From contig NZ_CP016428.1 of the NCBI RefSeq assembly GCF_001693385.1, positions 1,488,001 through 1,552,000 of the forward strand: 64,000 nt of DNA, given 5' to 3'. The notes below the pieces were generated by a model that did not search any database, was not told where the DNA came from, and saw nothing but the letters and a program-made list of their open reading frames with translations. Position numbers and translations under genes: made by a program. The stretch comes from Bradyrhizobium icense. GTDB lineage: Bacteria; Pseudomonadota; Alphaproteobacteria; Rhizobiales; Xanthobacteraceae. Of this stretch, positions 7,940 to 15,137 are shown one piece after another (the first letter of the stretch is position 1; every line of letters starts with the position of its first letter).

Positions 7940-10213
7940 ATGAACCTCGTCACCAACAACAAGTGGATCGGCCAGCGCACCATCCGTCCCGACGGCATGG
8001 ACAAGGTGACCGGCCGCGCCCAGTTTGCCGCCGATACCACCATGCCAGGCCAGATCTGGGGCAAGGTTTTGCGCAGCCCGCATCCGCATGCGCGCATCCG
8101 ATCAATCGACACCTCGAAGGCGGAGAAACTGCCGGGCGTGAAGGCCGTCGTCACTTCGAAAGACATCGTCGATTTCCCGATCGAGAAGGGCGCTGTCATG
8201 CTCGGCATCCAGGACATGCGCTGGATGTGCCGCAACGTGATGGCGCGCGACAAGGCGCTGTTCCCCGGCCACCCCGTCGCGGCCGTCGCCGCGACCACGG
8301 AAGCGATCGCTGCCGAAGCCTGCAAGCTGATCGAGGTCGATTACGAGGTGCTGCCTTGGGCGATCGAGATCGACGATGCGCTGAAATCAGATGCACCGAT
8401 CCTGCACGAGTTCAACAAGTTCGACGGCAAGCCCTCCAACATCGTCGGCCGGCTCGAGCACAAGAAGGGCGACATCGAGCAAGGCTTCAAGAAGGCCGAC
8501 ATCGTCATCGAGCGCACCTTCACCACGCGCCCGGTGCACCAGGGCTATATCGAGCCGCATGCCTGCCTGATTTCGGTCGCGCCAGACGGCAAGACCACGA
8601 TCTGGAGCTCGAGCCAGGGCCAGTTCATGGTGCGCGCGATGACGGCCTATCTCACCGGCATCCCGCAGAGCGACATCCGCGCCATCCCCGCCGAGATCGG
8701 CGGCGGCTTCGGCGGCAAGACCATCGTCTATCTCGAACCGCTCGCGACGCTGCTCGCGAAAAAGTCCGGCCGCCCGGTGAAGATGGTGATGACGCGCGAG
8801 GAGGTGATGCGCGCGACCGGCCCCACCTCAGGCTCGAAGAGCACGGTGAAGATCGGCGCCACGAAAGACGGCAGGATCGTCGCCGCGCACGGCACCTTCT
8901 ACCTGCAGGCCGGCGCCTTCCCGGGCTCGCCGATCCGCGGCGCCGCCGGCTGCAGCCTCACGCCCTACGACATTCCGAACCTGCTCTCGGAAGGCTACGA
9001 TGTCTGCTCCAACCGTTCCAAGGTCGCCGCCTATCGCGCGCCGGGCGCGCCGATCGGCGCCTATGCGGTGGAATGCGTGCTCGATGAAGTCGCGGAAGCC
9101 TTGAAGATGGACCCGCTCGACTTCCGCCTGAAGAACGCCGCCAAGGAAGGGACGAAAGCCGCGCACGGCCCGGTGTTCCCGCGCATCGGCTATATCGAGA
9201 CGGTGGAAGCCGCCAAAGCCTCGCCGCATTACGCCGCGCCGCTCGGCGATGGCCACGGCAAGCTTCGCGGCAGGGGCACAGCTTCCGGCTTCTGGTTCAA
9301 CGCCGGCGGCGAATCCTCCGCGCAGGTCAACATCACCGAGGACGGCAACGTCGTCGTCACGACAGGGCACCCTGACATTGGCGGCTCGCGCGCCGGCATC
9401 GCCAACATCTGCGCCGAGCTGCTCGGCATCGACTACCGCCGCGTCTCCGTCATCATCGGCGACACGCAAACCGTCGGTTTCTCCAACCTCACCGGCGGCA
9501 GCCGCGTGCTGTTTGCCTCGGCGATGGTGGTGACGCAGTCGACCGAAAAGATCATCCAGACGCTGCGCGAGCGCGCGGCCAAGATCTGGGAGATCGATCC
9601 CGAGGCGGTGAAGTGGGAGAACGGCGCGGCGCATCCGGTGAGCCCGAACGCCGGCCAGTTCGAGCCGCTGACGCTGGAAGAACTGGCCGAGAAGGCGCCG
9701 GCGATGGGCGGACCCATCGGGGCCGGCGTGCAGCTCAACACCCAAGGCGCCGACGGCGGTTTCGGCACGCATGTCTGCGACGTCGAGATCGACGTCGATC
9801 TCGGCATCGCTCGCGTGATTCGCTACACCGCCGTGCAGGATGTCGGCCGCGCCATTCACCCCGGCTATGTCGAGGGCCAGCTCCAGGGCGGCGTCGCGCA
9901 AGGCATCGGCTGGGCGCTGAACGAGGAATATATCTACACGAAGGAGGGCAAGGTCGATAACCCCGGCTTCCTCGACTACCGCATGCCGGTTTGCTCGGAC
10001 CTGCCGATGATCGACTGCATCATGGTCGAGATCCCGAACCCAAAACACCCGCAAGGCGTCAAGGGCGTCGGCGAAGTGCCGCTGGTGCCCGTGATGGCCG
10101 CGGTGGCGAACGCGATCTACAACGCGCTCGGCAAGCGGTTCTATGCCCTGCCGATGTCACCGCCGAAGGTGCTGGAGAAGCTGGAAGGCCCGATGCAGCA
10201 GGCGGCGGAGTAG
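7940..10213 (+). CDS. Molybdenum hydroxylase molybdopterin-binding large subunit (xanthine dehydrogenase family)
   Basis: Catalytic subunit carrying the Mo-molybdopterin cytosine dinucleotide cofactor, 757 aa. The N-terminal domain (KWIGQRTIRPDGMDKVTGRA) is the aldehyde oxidase a/b hammerhead. The Mo-binding core has GGGFGGKT near residue 255 and AAYRAPGAPIGAYAVE near residue 365. Glu712 in GVKGVGEVPL is the expected active-site base. The loop reads AYRAPG, not the AYRCSFR of form I CO dehydrogenase or AYRGAGR of form II, so CO oxidation is unlikely; a purine, N-heterocycle, aldehyde or aromatic CoA substrate is possible. No maturation (coxDEFG/xdhC) genes are adjacent. Confidence 0.92.
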   Translation: MNLVTNNKWIGQRTIRPDGMDKVTGRAQFAADTTMPGQIWGKVLRSPHPHARIRSIDTSKAEKLPGVKAVVTSKDIVDFPIEKGAVMLGIQDMRWMCRNVMARDKALFPGHPVAAVAATTEAIAAEACKLIEVDYEVLPWAIEIDDALKSDAPILHEFNKFDGKPSNIVGRLEHKKGDIEQGFKKADIVIERTFTTRPVHQGYIEPHACLISVAPDGKTTIWSSSQGQFMVRAMTAYLTGIPQSDIRAIPAEIGGGFGGKTIVYLEPLATLLAKKSGRPVKMVMTREEVMRATGPTSGSKSTVKIGATKDGRIVAAHGTFYLQAGAFPGSPIRGAAGCSLTPYDIPNLLSEGYDVCSNRSKVAAYRAPGAPIGAYAVECVLDEVAEALKMDPLDFRLKNAAKEGTKAAHGPVFPRIGYIETVEAAKASPHYAAPLGDGHGKLRGRGTASGFWFNAGGESSAQVNITEDGNVVVTTGHPDIGGSRAGIANICAELLGIDYRRVSVIIGDTQTVGFSNLTGGSRVLFASAMVVTQSTEKIIQTLRERAAKIWEIDPEAVKWENGAAHPVSPNAGQFEPLTLEELAEKAPAMGGPIGAGVQLNTQGADGGFGTHVCDVEIDVDLGIARVIRYTAVQDVGRAIHPGYVEGQLQGGVAQGIGWALNEEYIYTKEGKVDNPGFLDYRMPVCSDLPMIDCIMVEIPNPKHPQGVKGVGEVPLVPVMAAVANAIYNALGKRFYALPMSPPKVLEKLEGPMQQAAE

Positions 10214-10236
10214 GAGTAGAACGCTATATCGCCGCG

Positions 10237-10322
10237 CCGTCATTGCGAGCGAAGCGAAGCAATCCACCTCCCCACTCGGGGATAGATGGATTGCTTCGTC
10301 GCTACGCTCCTCGCAATGACGG
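10237..10322. repeat. Dispersed palindromic repeat, CCGTCATTGCGAGCG family (copy 1)
   Basis: Left arm begins CCGTCATTGCGAGCG and continues GAAGCGAAGCAATCCA; after about 20 nt the right arm TGGATTGCTTCG...CTCGCAATGACGG closes an imperfect inverted repeat of about 30 bp per arm. It fills the gap behind the molybdenum hydroxylase operon. A second copy occurs at 41693-41755. Elements of this sequence are scattered in Bradyrhizobium and Rhodopseudomonas genomes; no coding capacity is seen. Confidence 0.8.
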
Positions 10323-10378
10323 TGGAGGAATCGCAGGGTGGCTCAGCCGGACTATGGCTGGGGACGGAGCGAACGCCA

Positions 10379-10945
10379 ATGAATGATGTGCTTCCCTACC
10401 GCGCCATGGCGCACAACAACGCCTGGGCAAACCACCGGCTGCTCACCGCTTGTCTCGGGCTATCGCAGGATGAATTCGCCGCGAAGCGAACCGGCTTCTT
10501 TCCGAGCCTGCGCGCCACACTCAATCACATCCTGATCATCGACCACTTCTACGTCGATGCGATGGAAGGCGGCACGCTCGGTCCCGCCGCCTTTGCGGAT
10601 CAGGAACCTTGCGCAACGGTCGCCGCGCTGAAGGAAGCGCAGGCCGCGGTCGATCGACGTTTGCTCAATGTCGTCGAAGCGCTCGACGCCGCCGGATTGC
10701 AGCGTATCGTCTCAGTGCATCGCGGCACCTCCATCCAGCGTGAGCGGATGGACCGTCTGCTTCTGCATTTATTCCAGCACCAGGTGCATCATCGCGGCCA
10801 GGCCCACGCCATGCTCAGCGGCACCTCGGTGAACCCGCCGCAACTCGACGAGTTTTTCGCGGTGGGTGAAGCGCCGCTACGGGCAGCGGAATTCGCGGAG
10901 TTGGGTTGGAGCGAGGAGAGGGTCTGGGGCGAGTTGGATCGCTGA
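10379..10945 (+). CDS. DinB family protein
   Basis: 188-aa four-helix-bundle protein of the DinB/YfiT-like superfamily, metal-binding proteins some of which are thiol-dependent transferases. Start ATG 10379 gives MNDVLPYRAMAHNNAWANHR, the family's usual N-terminus, with GGAG 10-13 nt upstream; a longer frame back to 10286 would translate the upstream repeat. Three likely metal ligands are the His in TLNHILIIDHFYVD near residue 47 and the pair in HQVHHRGQAHAML near residue 137. It stands alone between repeats and small genes. The biochemical activity is unknown. Confidence 0.85.
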   Translation: MNDVLPYRAMAHNNAWANHRLLTACLGLSQDEFAAKRTGFFPSLRATLNHILIIDHFYVDAMEGGTLGPAAFADQEPCATVAALKEAQAAVDRRLLNVVEALDAAGLQRIVSVHRGTSIQRERMDRLLLHLFQHQVHHRGQAHAMLSGTSVNPPQLDEFFAVGEAPLRAAEFAELGWSEERVWGELDR

Positions 10946-11126
10946 GATTGACCGGCTCGATGTGTCCGATTTCCGTATATCGCCATGCTCATGCGGGCTA
11001 CTGCTAATTGTATATTGCCCTAGTTGAAATAATAATCGGCGGATATGGCGAAGCGATACCCGTCGATCCCATTTATGAGGGATGGGTTTCGCAAAGGGCT
11101 CAACCTTTCCTACCTACTGACAAACG

Positions 11127-11414
11127 ATGAAATCAATTATCACCATTCTTGGCGGCGCCAGTACGGTTTTGTCGTTCATGGTAGGCCTTATTGCCGCGTA
11201 CAACATGCATACGTTCATCGAGGAGTGGACTGAAGATCATGCGAAGTCCGAAGGATTTATGCGGCGGACGCGGCTGTCAACAACCGCAATTTTTTCGACG
11301 TCCCTTTCGGATCGATGCAGTCGCCGCCGTCGAAAAGTGTTGATATGGACGTCCGCTTTCTTTGTCATTGTGGGAGTGCAGGCACTAATCATCTTACTTT
11401 TGCGGTCACTCTAG
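11127..11414 (+). CDS. Small two-helix membrane protein, unknown
   Basis: Possible 95-aa protein in a noticeably AT-richer stretch than its surroundings. Residues 4-25 (IITILGGASTVLSFMVGLIAAY) and 71-93 (VLIWTSAFFVIVGVQALIILLL) are hydrophobic helices separated by a basic linker. No family recognised. The start is uncertain: another frame (ATG 11045) overlaps it. The middle region is compositionally odd (STTAIFSTSLSDRCSRRRRK), which may reflect a frame disturbance. The base composition suggests a transferred or non-core gene. It could also be non-coding. Confidence 0.4.
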   Translation: MKSIITILGGASTVLSFMVGLIAAYNMHTFIEEWTEDHAKSEGFMRRTRLSTTAIFSTSLSDRCSRRRRKVLIWTSAFFVIVGVQALIILLLRSL

Positions 11415-11449
11415 GGAATTCAGGGCCGATCTGTGAATAGGAAGCAGTC

Positions 11450-11863
11450 GTGACCGATCAGAACCCACCCACCGCTTCCCCCTTCCGCTCCATCCGCGCC
11501 GTCGACTACACCGTCATCTTCGTGCGCGACATGGCGGCGATGCGCCGGTTCTATGAGGGCATCCTGCGCTTTCCGCTGACGCGCGAATTGTCGGCGGGCT
11601 GGATCGAATATCAGATCGGCGGCAACACGCTCGCGCTGGCGCGGCCGAGCCGGACGGCGAAGGATGCGCCGACGCCTTCGGGCAGCGCTTCGCTGCAGCT
11701 TGCCTTCAAGGTCGCCGCTGATGATGTCGATCGCTGCGCCGAGGAACTGCTGTGGCACGGCGTCGATCTGCAGGAGCCGCCGACCAACCAGCCGTTCGGC
11801 CATCGCACGCTGTTCTTCAGGGACCCGGACGGAAACCTGCTGGAGGTATATGCGGAGATTTGA
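11450..11863 (+). CDS. VOC (glyoxalase/bleomycin-resistance-like) family protein
   Basis: 137 aa from GTG 11450. A single vicinal-oxygen-chelate domain: AVDYTVIFVRDMAAMRRFYEGILRFPL at the first beta-alpha unit and HRTLFFRDPDGNLLEVYAEI at the end. The terminal Glu (LLEVY) is a typical metal ligand; the first position is Asp-Tyr (VDYTV) rather than the usual His, so metal binding may be altered or absent. Such proteins range from glyoxalase-like isomerases to antibiotic-binding proteins; no specific role can be assigned. It stands alone. Confidence 0.85.
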   Translation: MTDQNPPTASPFRSIRAVDYTVIFVRDMAAMRRFYEGILRFPLTRELSAGWIEYQIGGNTLALARPSRTAKDAPTPSGSASLQLAFKVAADDVDRCAEELLWHGVDLQEPPTNQPFGHRTLFFRDPDGNLLEVYAEI

Positions 11864-11867
11864 TGCG

Positions 11868-11948
11868 CTCTCCGTCATGGCCGGGCTTGTCTGGATCGCG
11901 AGCCAAGACGTGGATGCCCGGGACAAGCCCGGGCATGACGACGGAGAG
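11868..11948. repeat. Long imperfect inverted repeat between VOC gene and zinc-ribbon gene
   Basis: Arms CTCTCCGTCATGGCCGGGC...(11868-) and ...GCCCGGGCATGACGACGGAGAG (-11948) pair over about 24 bp around a central TGGATCGCGAGCC/GACGTGGATGCC segment. It lies between two convergent genes and may terminate both, but the CCGTCATGGCCGGGCTTGTC sequence is typical of a dispersed rhizobial repeat. There is no ORF within it. Confidence 0.65.
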
Positions 11949-11965
11949 AGTAAGGCGATAGTGCT

Positions 11966-12247
11966 CTAATTCAGCGTCAGCCACACCAGGTTGCAATCGG
12001 TGTGACAGGTGTTGCAGCGCGCCGGCTGGTTGAAGGTGTTGGCGAGCTGCCATTCCTGCGCTTCGTTGCTCCACTGCGCTGTGGCGTGGCAGATGATGTC
12101 GTCCGAACCGCAGTTAGCGCAGACCGGCGTGGAACGCGCGGCGCGGTTGATTACCACGCGCTCGACCGGCTGGGCTTGCGGCCGCTCCGGCGCAAGCCGG
12201 TCCTGGACGATTTCGAACGGGTTCATCAGTTTGACGCGTCGCAACAT
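11966..12247 (-). CDS. Small zinc-ribbon protein, unknown
   Basis: 93 aa from ATG 12247 (MLRRVKLMNPFEIVQDRL) or 86 aa from ATG 12226. Two cysteine pairs, CANCG near residue 48 and CNTCHTDC near residue 81, suggest a small zinc-binding or rubredoxin-like fold; the second block also has His. Codon use fits the neighbours. The frame is open 57 codons further upstream, but that part (LRNDKVKSWVLRNLAME) is AT-rich and does not look coding. I do not recognise a named family. A role in nucleic-acid or protein binding is only a guess from the Cys pattern. Confidence 0.65.
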   Translation of the reverse strand: MLRRVKLMNPFEIVQDRLAPERPQAQPVERVVINRAARSTPVCANCGSDDIICHATAQWSNEAQEWQLANTFNQPARCNTCHTDCNLVWLTLN

Positions 12248-12480
12248 CGGTCTGCATCCATTTGCGAGACTTGATTCGCTACTTTCAAAACTAGCGAATC
12301 GGTTCGGCCGTTCCATTGCTAAATTGCGCAATACCCAAGATTTAACTTTGTCATTTCGAAGAAGATTCGCGCAAGCCGCCGGCCGAAAAGTCCGCCGGGT
12401 GTTGACGTAGCGCAACACGTTTGGGGGCAGGCGGCCTATGCTCCAATGCCATATCCGTAAAACTCCGGAGAGATTCTCGG

Positions 12481-12831
12481 ATGCCCGGCTTTACCTCGCG
12501 AATGATGACGGCGTTAGCCTGTCTCGCGGTGCCACTGCTTGGCGCCGGCGGCAGCGCCGCGCAGGCGCTCGATCCGGAGCAGCAGCGCAGCAAGGCGATG
12601 CTGGAAAATCTCTGCGGTCGATGTCATGCCGTAGGTAAAACGGACCGGAGTCCGAACCCGCTCGCTCCGCCATTCCACAACTTTGGGGAAAAACTTTACG
12701 ATACCGACATGGTGCAGCGGCTGCAGGACGGGCTCACCACGATCCATCCTGAGATGCCGACCTTCCGCTTCAACCGGCATGAGGCCGCGGCCGCAGTGAA
12801 TTATCTCCGGTCCATTCAGCGCAGCAGATGA
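12481..12831 (+). CDS. Class I c-type cytochrome, periplasmic
   Basis: 116 aa from ATG 12481. The N-terminus MPGFTSRMMTALACLAVPLL ending SAAQA is a signal peptide. CGRCH at residues 45-49 binds heme c covalently, and Met in HPEMPTF near residue 99 is the likely sixth ligand. The N- and C-terminal helices and small size fit a monoheme class I cytochrome c of electron-transfer type. It ends at a strong GC hairpin. There is no neighbouring oxidase, so its redox partner is unknown. Confidence 0.88.
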   Translation: MPGFTSRMMTALACLAVPLLGAGGSAAQALDPEQQRSKAMLENLCGRCHAVGKTDRSPNPLAPPFHNFGEKLYDTDMVQRLQDGLTTIHPEMPTFRFNRHEAAAAVNYLRSIQRSR

Positions 12832-12845
12832 GGCGCGATGCGAAG

Positions 12846-12869
12846 CGGCCCGGCATCGCTGCCGGGCCG
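12846..12869. terminator. Bidirectional GC hairpin between convergent genes
   Basis: Perfect 10-bp stem CGGCCCGGCA / TGCCGGGCCG with a TCGC loop, lying 14 nt after the cytochrome c stop and 11 nt before the end of the converging small secreted protein gene. There is no U-run, so termination may be partial, but position and stability argue for a shared transcript end. Confidence 0.65.
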
Positions 12870-12880
12870 TCCTGTTAGGT

Positions 12881-13129
12881 TCAATACTTCTTCTTGGTGG
12901 CTGATCCGGTCGTCGTCTGCTTGCCCGGCGCGCTTTGCGAATGGCCCTTCGCGGTCTTCTTCTGGTGGCCGGGCGCGTATTCCGACGCGCCGGGCGCGGT
13001 CGATTTCGTGCTCTTCTGCATCTTCTGTCCCGGGGCGTACTCGGAGGAACCCGGAGACTTCGTGCCTTGCGCGAATGCCGAGGTCGCGAGCAGCAGAGCG
13101 GTCGAAACCGTAATCAATGTCTTCAGCAT
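12881..13129 (-). CDS. Small secreted protein with SEYAPG repeats
   Basis: 82 aa from ATG 13129, chosen because GGAGAG lies 6 nt upstream and a signal peptide starts there (MLKTLITVSTALLLATSAFA). The mature ~60 residues are a low-complexity basic chain with two SEYAPG units (SSEYAPGQKMQ, ASEYAPGHQKK) and a third degenerate SAPGKQ unit, ending ATKKKY. Similar tiny APG-repeat exported proteins are common in Bradyrhizobium; their role is unknown. The chain is probably disordered and cationic, so it could bind envelope polyanions (inference). Confidence 0.8.
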   Translation of the reverse strand: MLKTLITVSTALLLATSAFAQGTKSPGSSEYAPGQKMQKSTKSTAPGASEYAPGHQKKTAKGHSQSAPGKQTTTGSATKKKY

Positions 13130-13486
13130 TGGTCTCTCCTGTTGCAAGTGACCGGCAACGCTTTCGCATGCGGCGATGTTCCGCTTTTTCCCGCTTGCGC
13201 TGCGGTGATGTAATGCTGATGAACGGACCTTCATCTTTGCGCCGAACTTCTGCCAAACCTCATCCTGAAGAGGCGCGAGAAGGATGAAAGCCGGCGTGCG
13301 GCAGCGGGGGTGTCATGGTCCTCCCGGCGATGCAAAGCATTGTCCGGAGACGGCGCTCGCGCGCCTCCTCACCCAGTATCTTGCTCGCTCATCATTCCAT
13401 CGTATTTCAACAAACAATGGCCGCGGCGTATGGGTCCCTGCGTTCGCATGCGTTCGCAGGGACGACGGGATGAAAGAGCCGGGCTC
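13130..13486. other. Gene-free spacer with a dispersed repeat
   Basis: A 357-nt stretch between two minus-strand genes. Its left part holds the ribosome site and presumably the promoter of the SEYAPG-repeat gene. From 13419 it contains a dispersed repeat described separately. No convincing ORF, RNA gene or further palindrome was seen. Confidence 0.6.
13419..13466. repeat. Dispersed repeat, GGGTCCCTGCG family (copy 1)
   Basis: Reads GGCCGCGGCGTATGGGTCCC, then TGCGTTCGC, a 10-nt insertion (ATGCGTTCGC), then AGGGACGAC. It is the reverse complement of 48050-48087 apart from that insertion. The central part is palindromic (GTCCCTGCG / CGCAGGGAC). A shorter fragment of the same family (CGTCGTCCCTGCGAACG) occurs near 52258. 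Non-coding. Confidence 0.75.
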
Positions 13487-14932
13487 TCACAACTCCCGCG
13501 CATTCGAAAACGCGAACGACGATACCCGCCGCGTGTTTTCGTCCAAAATCAACGTCCGCGTGATCGGCGGCTCGGCGCGCTGGCTGCAGTTTTCGCGCTC
13601 GCAGAGCCGGCAGTTGACGCCGATCGGCGTGCCCTCGGCCTTCTCCAGGTCCATCCCGGCGGCATAGACCAGCTTCGACGCATGGCGAATTTCGCAGCCC
13701 AGACCGATGGCAAAGCGCGGCTGCGGTTGCGGGTGCGGGGCGACCGGTCGGCGCACCATCTGCGCAATCGAGAAATAGCGCGTGCCGTCGGGCAGTTCGA
13801 TCACCTGCTTGAGCAGGCGGTCCGGCGTGTCGAAGGTCGAATGCACATTCCACAGCGGGCAGGTGCCGCCGAATTTCGAGAACGGAAACGTGCCGGAGGA
13901 GAATCGTTTGGAGACGTTGCCGGCATTGTCGACCCGCAGCAGGAAGAACGGCACGCCGCGCGCGTTCGGCCGTTGCAGCGTGGTGAGGCGGTGACAGACC
14001 TGCTCGAAGCCGGCATTGAAGCGCTGCGCCAGCACGTGAACGTCGTAGTTCAGATTCTCTGCCGCGGTGTGGAATGGCTGATAGGGCATCATGACGGCGG
14101 CGGCGAAGTAGTTCGCCAGCGTAATGCGGTAGAGCCGGCGCGGCGTGTCGTCGAGCGGGCCGGCACGGTTGACGATGGCGTCGATGGATGCGCTGCATTC
14201 GGCGAGGCCGATCTGCAGCGCGAGCTGGAAGGCCCGGCCCGAGCCGTCGACCAGTTCGGAGATCAGAAGCTGCCGGCGATGGCGGTCGAACCGCCGCAGC
14301 GTCTCGCGCATCACGTCGACCGGCATGATGCGGGTCACGATCGAGTGCTTTTCGCGCAGCCGCGCCGCGAGCGCGGCAAACAGCTCCTCGGCGGAGGCGT
14401 GGAGTTCGTCGCGCAAATTTTCCGCGGCCTGTTCGAGCTCGGGAAAGTAGTTGCGATTGGCTTCGATCAGGTCGCGCACGCGCTCGATCGGGTTGGCCTC
14501 GAAGCGGGCGCCCTCGTCGCGGTCAGCCATCTGCGCCGCCACCAGCGTCTCGCCGCGGCGGGCCTCGGTATAGGCGGCGTAGAGGCGCTGCAGGGAGTGG
14601 GTCACGCCCGGGCAGAGCTCGGCGAGGTCGCGAAGTTCCTGTTTCGGCAGGTCGATCTGGCGGAACAGCGGATCGGAGAAAATCTCGTTCAGTTCCGCAA
14701 AGAAGCGGTCCTCGTCGGCGGTGGCGAGGTCGCGCAGATCGAGGTCATAGGTCTCCGCCAGCCGCAGCAGGATCTGCGCCGTCACCGGGCGCTGGTTCCG
14801 CTCGATCAGGTTGATGTAGCTCGGCGAAATCCCGAGCCCCTCGGCGATCTGGGTCTGCGACAGCCCAAGCTGCTGCCGGATTCGCCGGAAACGGGGGCCG
14901 ACGAACAGCTTCTTTCCGGCTTCGGTGGCCAT
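13487..14932 (-). CDS. Short-chain fatty acyl transcriptional regulator (XRE family, PccR/RamB/PrpR type)
   Basis: 481 aa, cytoplasmic. The N-terminal helix-turn-helix is clear (GPRFRRIRQQLGLSQTQIAE then GLGISPSYINLIERNQRP, residues ~12-50). A central IrrE-like region (YFAAAVMMPYQPFHTAAENL) precedes a Cys-containing C-terminal ligand domain (CPLWNV, GLGCEIRHA, NCRLCERENCSQR near residue 445). This layout matches RamB of Corynebacterium, PrpR of Mycobacterium and PccR of Rhodobacter, which sense acyl-CoA and control acetate or propionate genes. It is divergent from isocitrate lyase, a known target type of RamB. The Cys cluster may bind a metal or Fe-S centre. Confidence 0.9.
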   Translation of the reverse strand: MATEAGKKLFVGPRFRRIRQQLGLSQTQIAEGLGISPSYINLIERNQRPVTAQILLRLAETYDLDLRDLATADEDRFFAELNEIFSDPLFRQIDLPKQELRDLAELCPGVTHSLQRLYAAYTEARRGETLVAAQMADRDEGARFEANPIERVRDLIEANRNYFPELEQAAENLRDELHASAEELFAALAARLREKHSIVTRIMPVDVMRETLRRFDRHRRQLLISELVDGSGRAFQLALQIGLAECSASIDAIVNRAGPLDDTPRRLYRITLANYFAAAVMMPYQPFHTAAENLNYDVHVLAQRFNAGFEQVCHRLTTLQRPNARGVPFFLLRVDNAGNVSKRFSSGTFPFSKFGGTCPLWNVHSTFDTPDRLLKQVIELPDGTRYFSIAQMVRRPVAPHPQPQPRFAIGLGCEIRHASKLVYAAGMDLEKAEGTPIGVNCRLCERENCSQRAEPPITRTLILDENTRRVSSFAFSNAREL

Positions 14933-14946
14933 GGCAGGGTCCTGAT

Positions 14947-14981
14947 TGTGACAAAGTTTACAAAGTTACATTTGTGACAAG
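14947..14981. promoter_or_regulatory. Probable operator between acyl-CoA regulator and aceA
   Basis: TTGTGACAA occurs at 14947-14955 and again at 14973-14981. Between them ACAAAGTT occurs at 14952-14959 and 14961-14968. On the minus strand the core reads AACTTTGTAAACTTTGTC, close to the TTTGCAAA/ACTTTGCAAA boxes reported for RamB and PccR. It lies 15 nt upstream of the regulator start and about 160 nt upstream of aceA, fitting autoregulation plus control of aceA. The repeats are seen; the binding protein is inferred. Confidence 0.55.
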
Positions 14982-15137
14982 TGCATATGTTACATGACAT
15001 CACCAATAAAAATCAAGAACTCTATACGAAATCAGGATTCTGGCGTTTAGCTCTCGGTACGTTTCGCAACGCACTGTCAAGAATGTCGATGAAAGCGGCG
15101 AAGACTACGCTGCAGATTTGTCGTCACCGAAAGGATT

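Noticed and set aside
6573..10213. Carbon monoxide dehydrogenase (coxMSL) assignment
   Set aside because: The active-site loop is AYRAPG, lacking the Cys-Ser-Phe-Arg of form I and the AYRGAGR of form II.
11045..11233. 62-codon frame MAKRYPSIPF...
   Set aside because: Overlaps the better hydrophobic frame at 11127 and has no family or membrane character; kept only as part of the AT-rich island.
13310..14977. 555-codon open frame antisense to the acyl-CoA regulator
   Set aside because: Starts inside a dispersed repeat and is complementary to a gene with a clear HTH and conserved domains.
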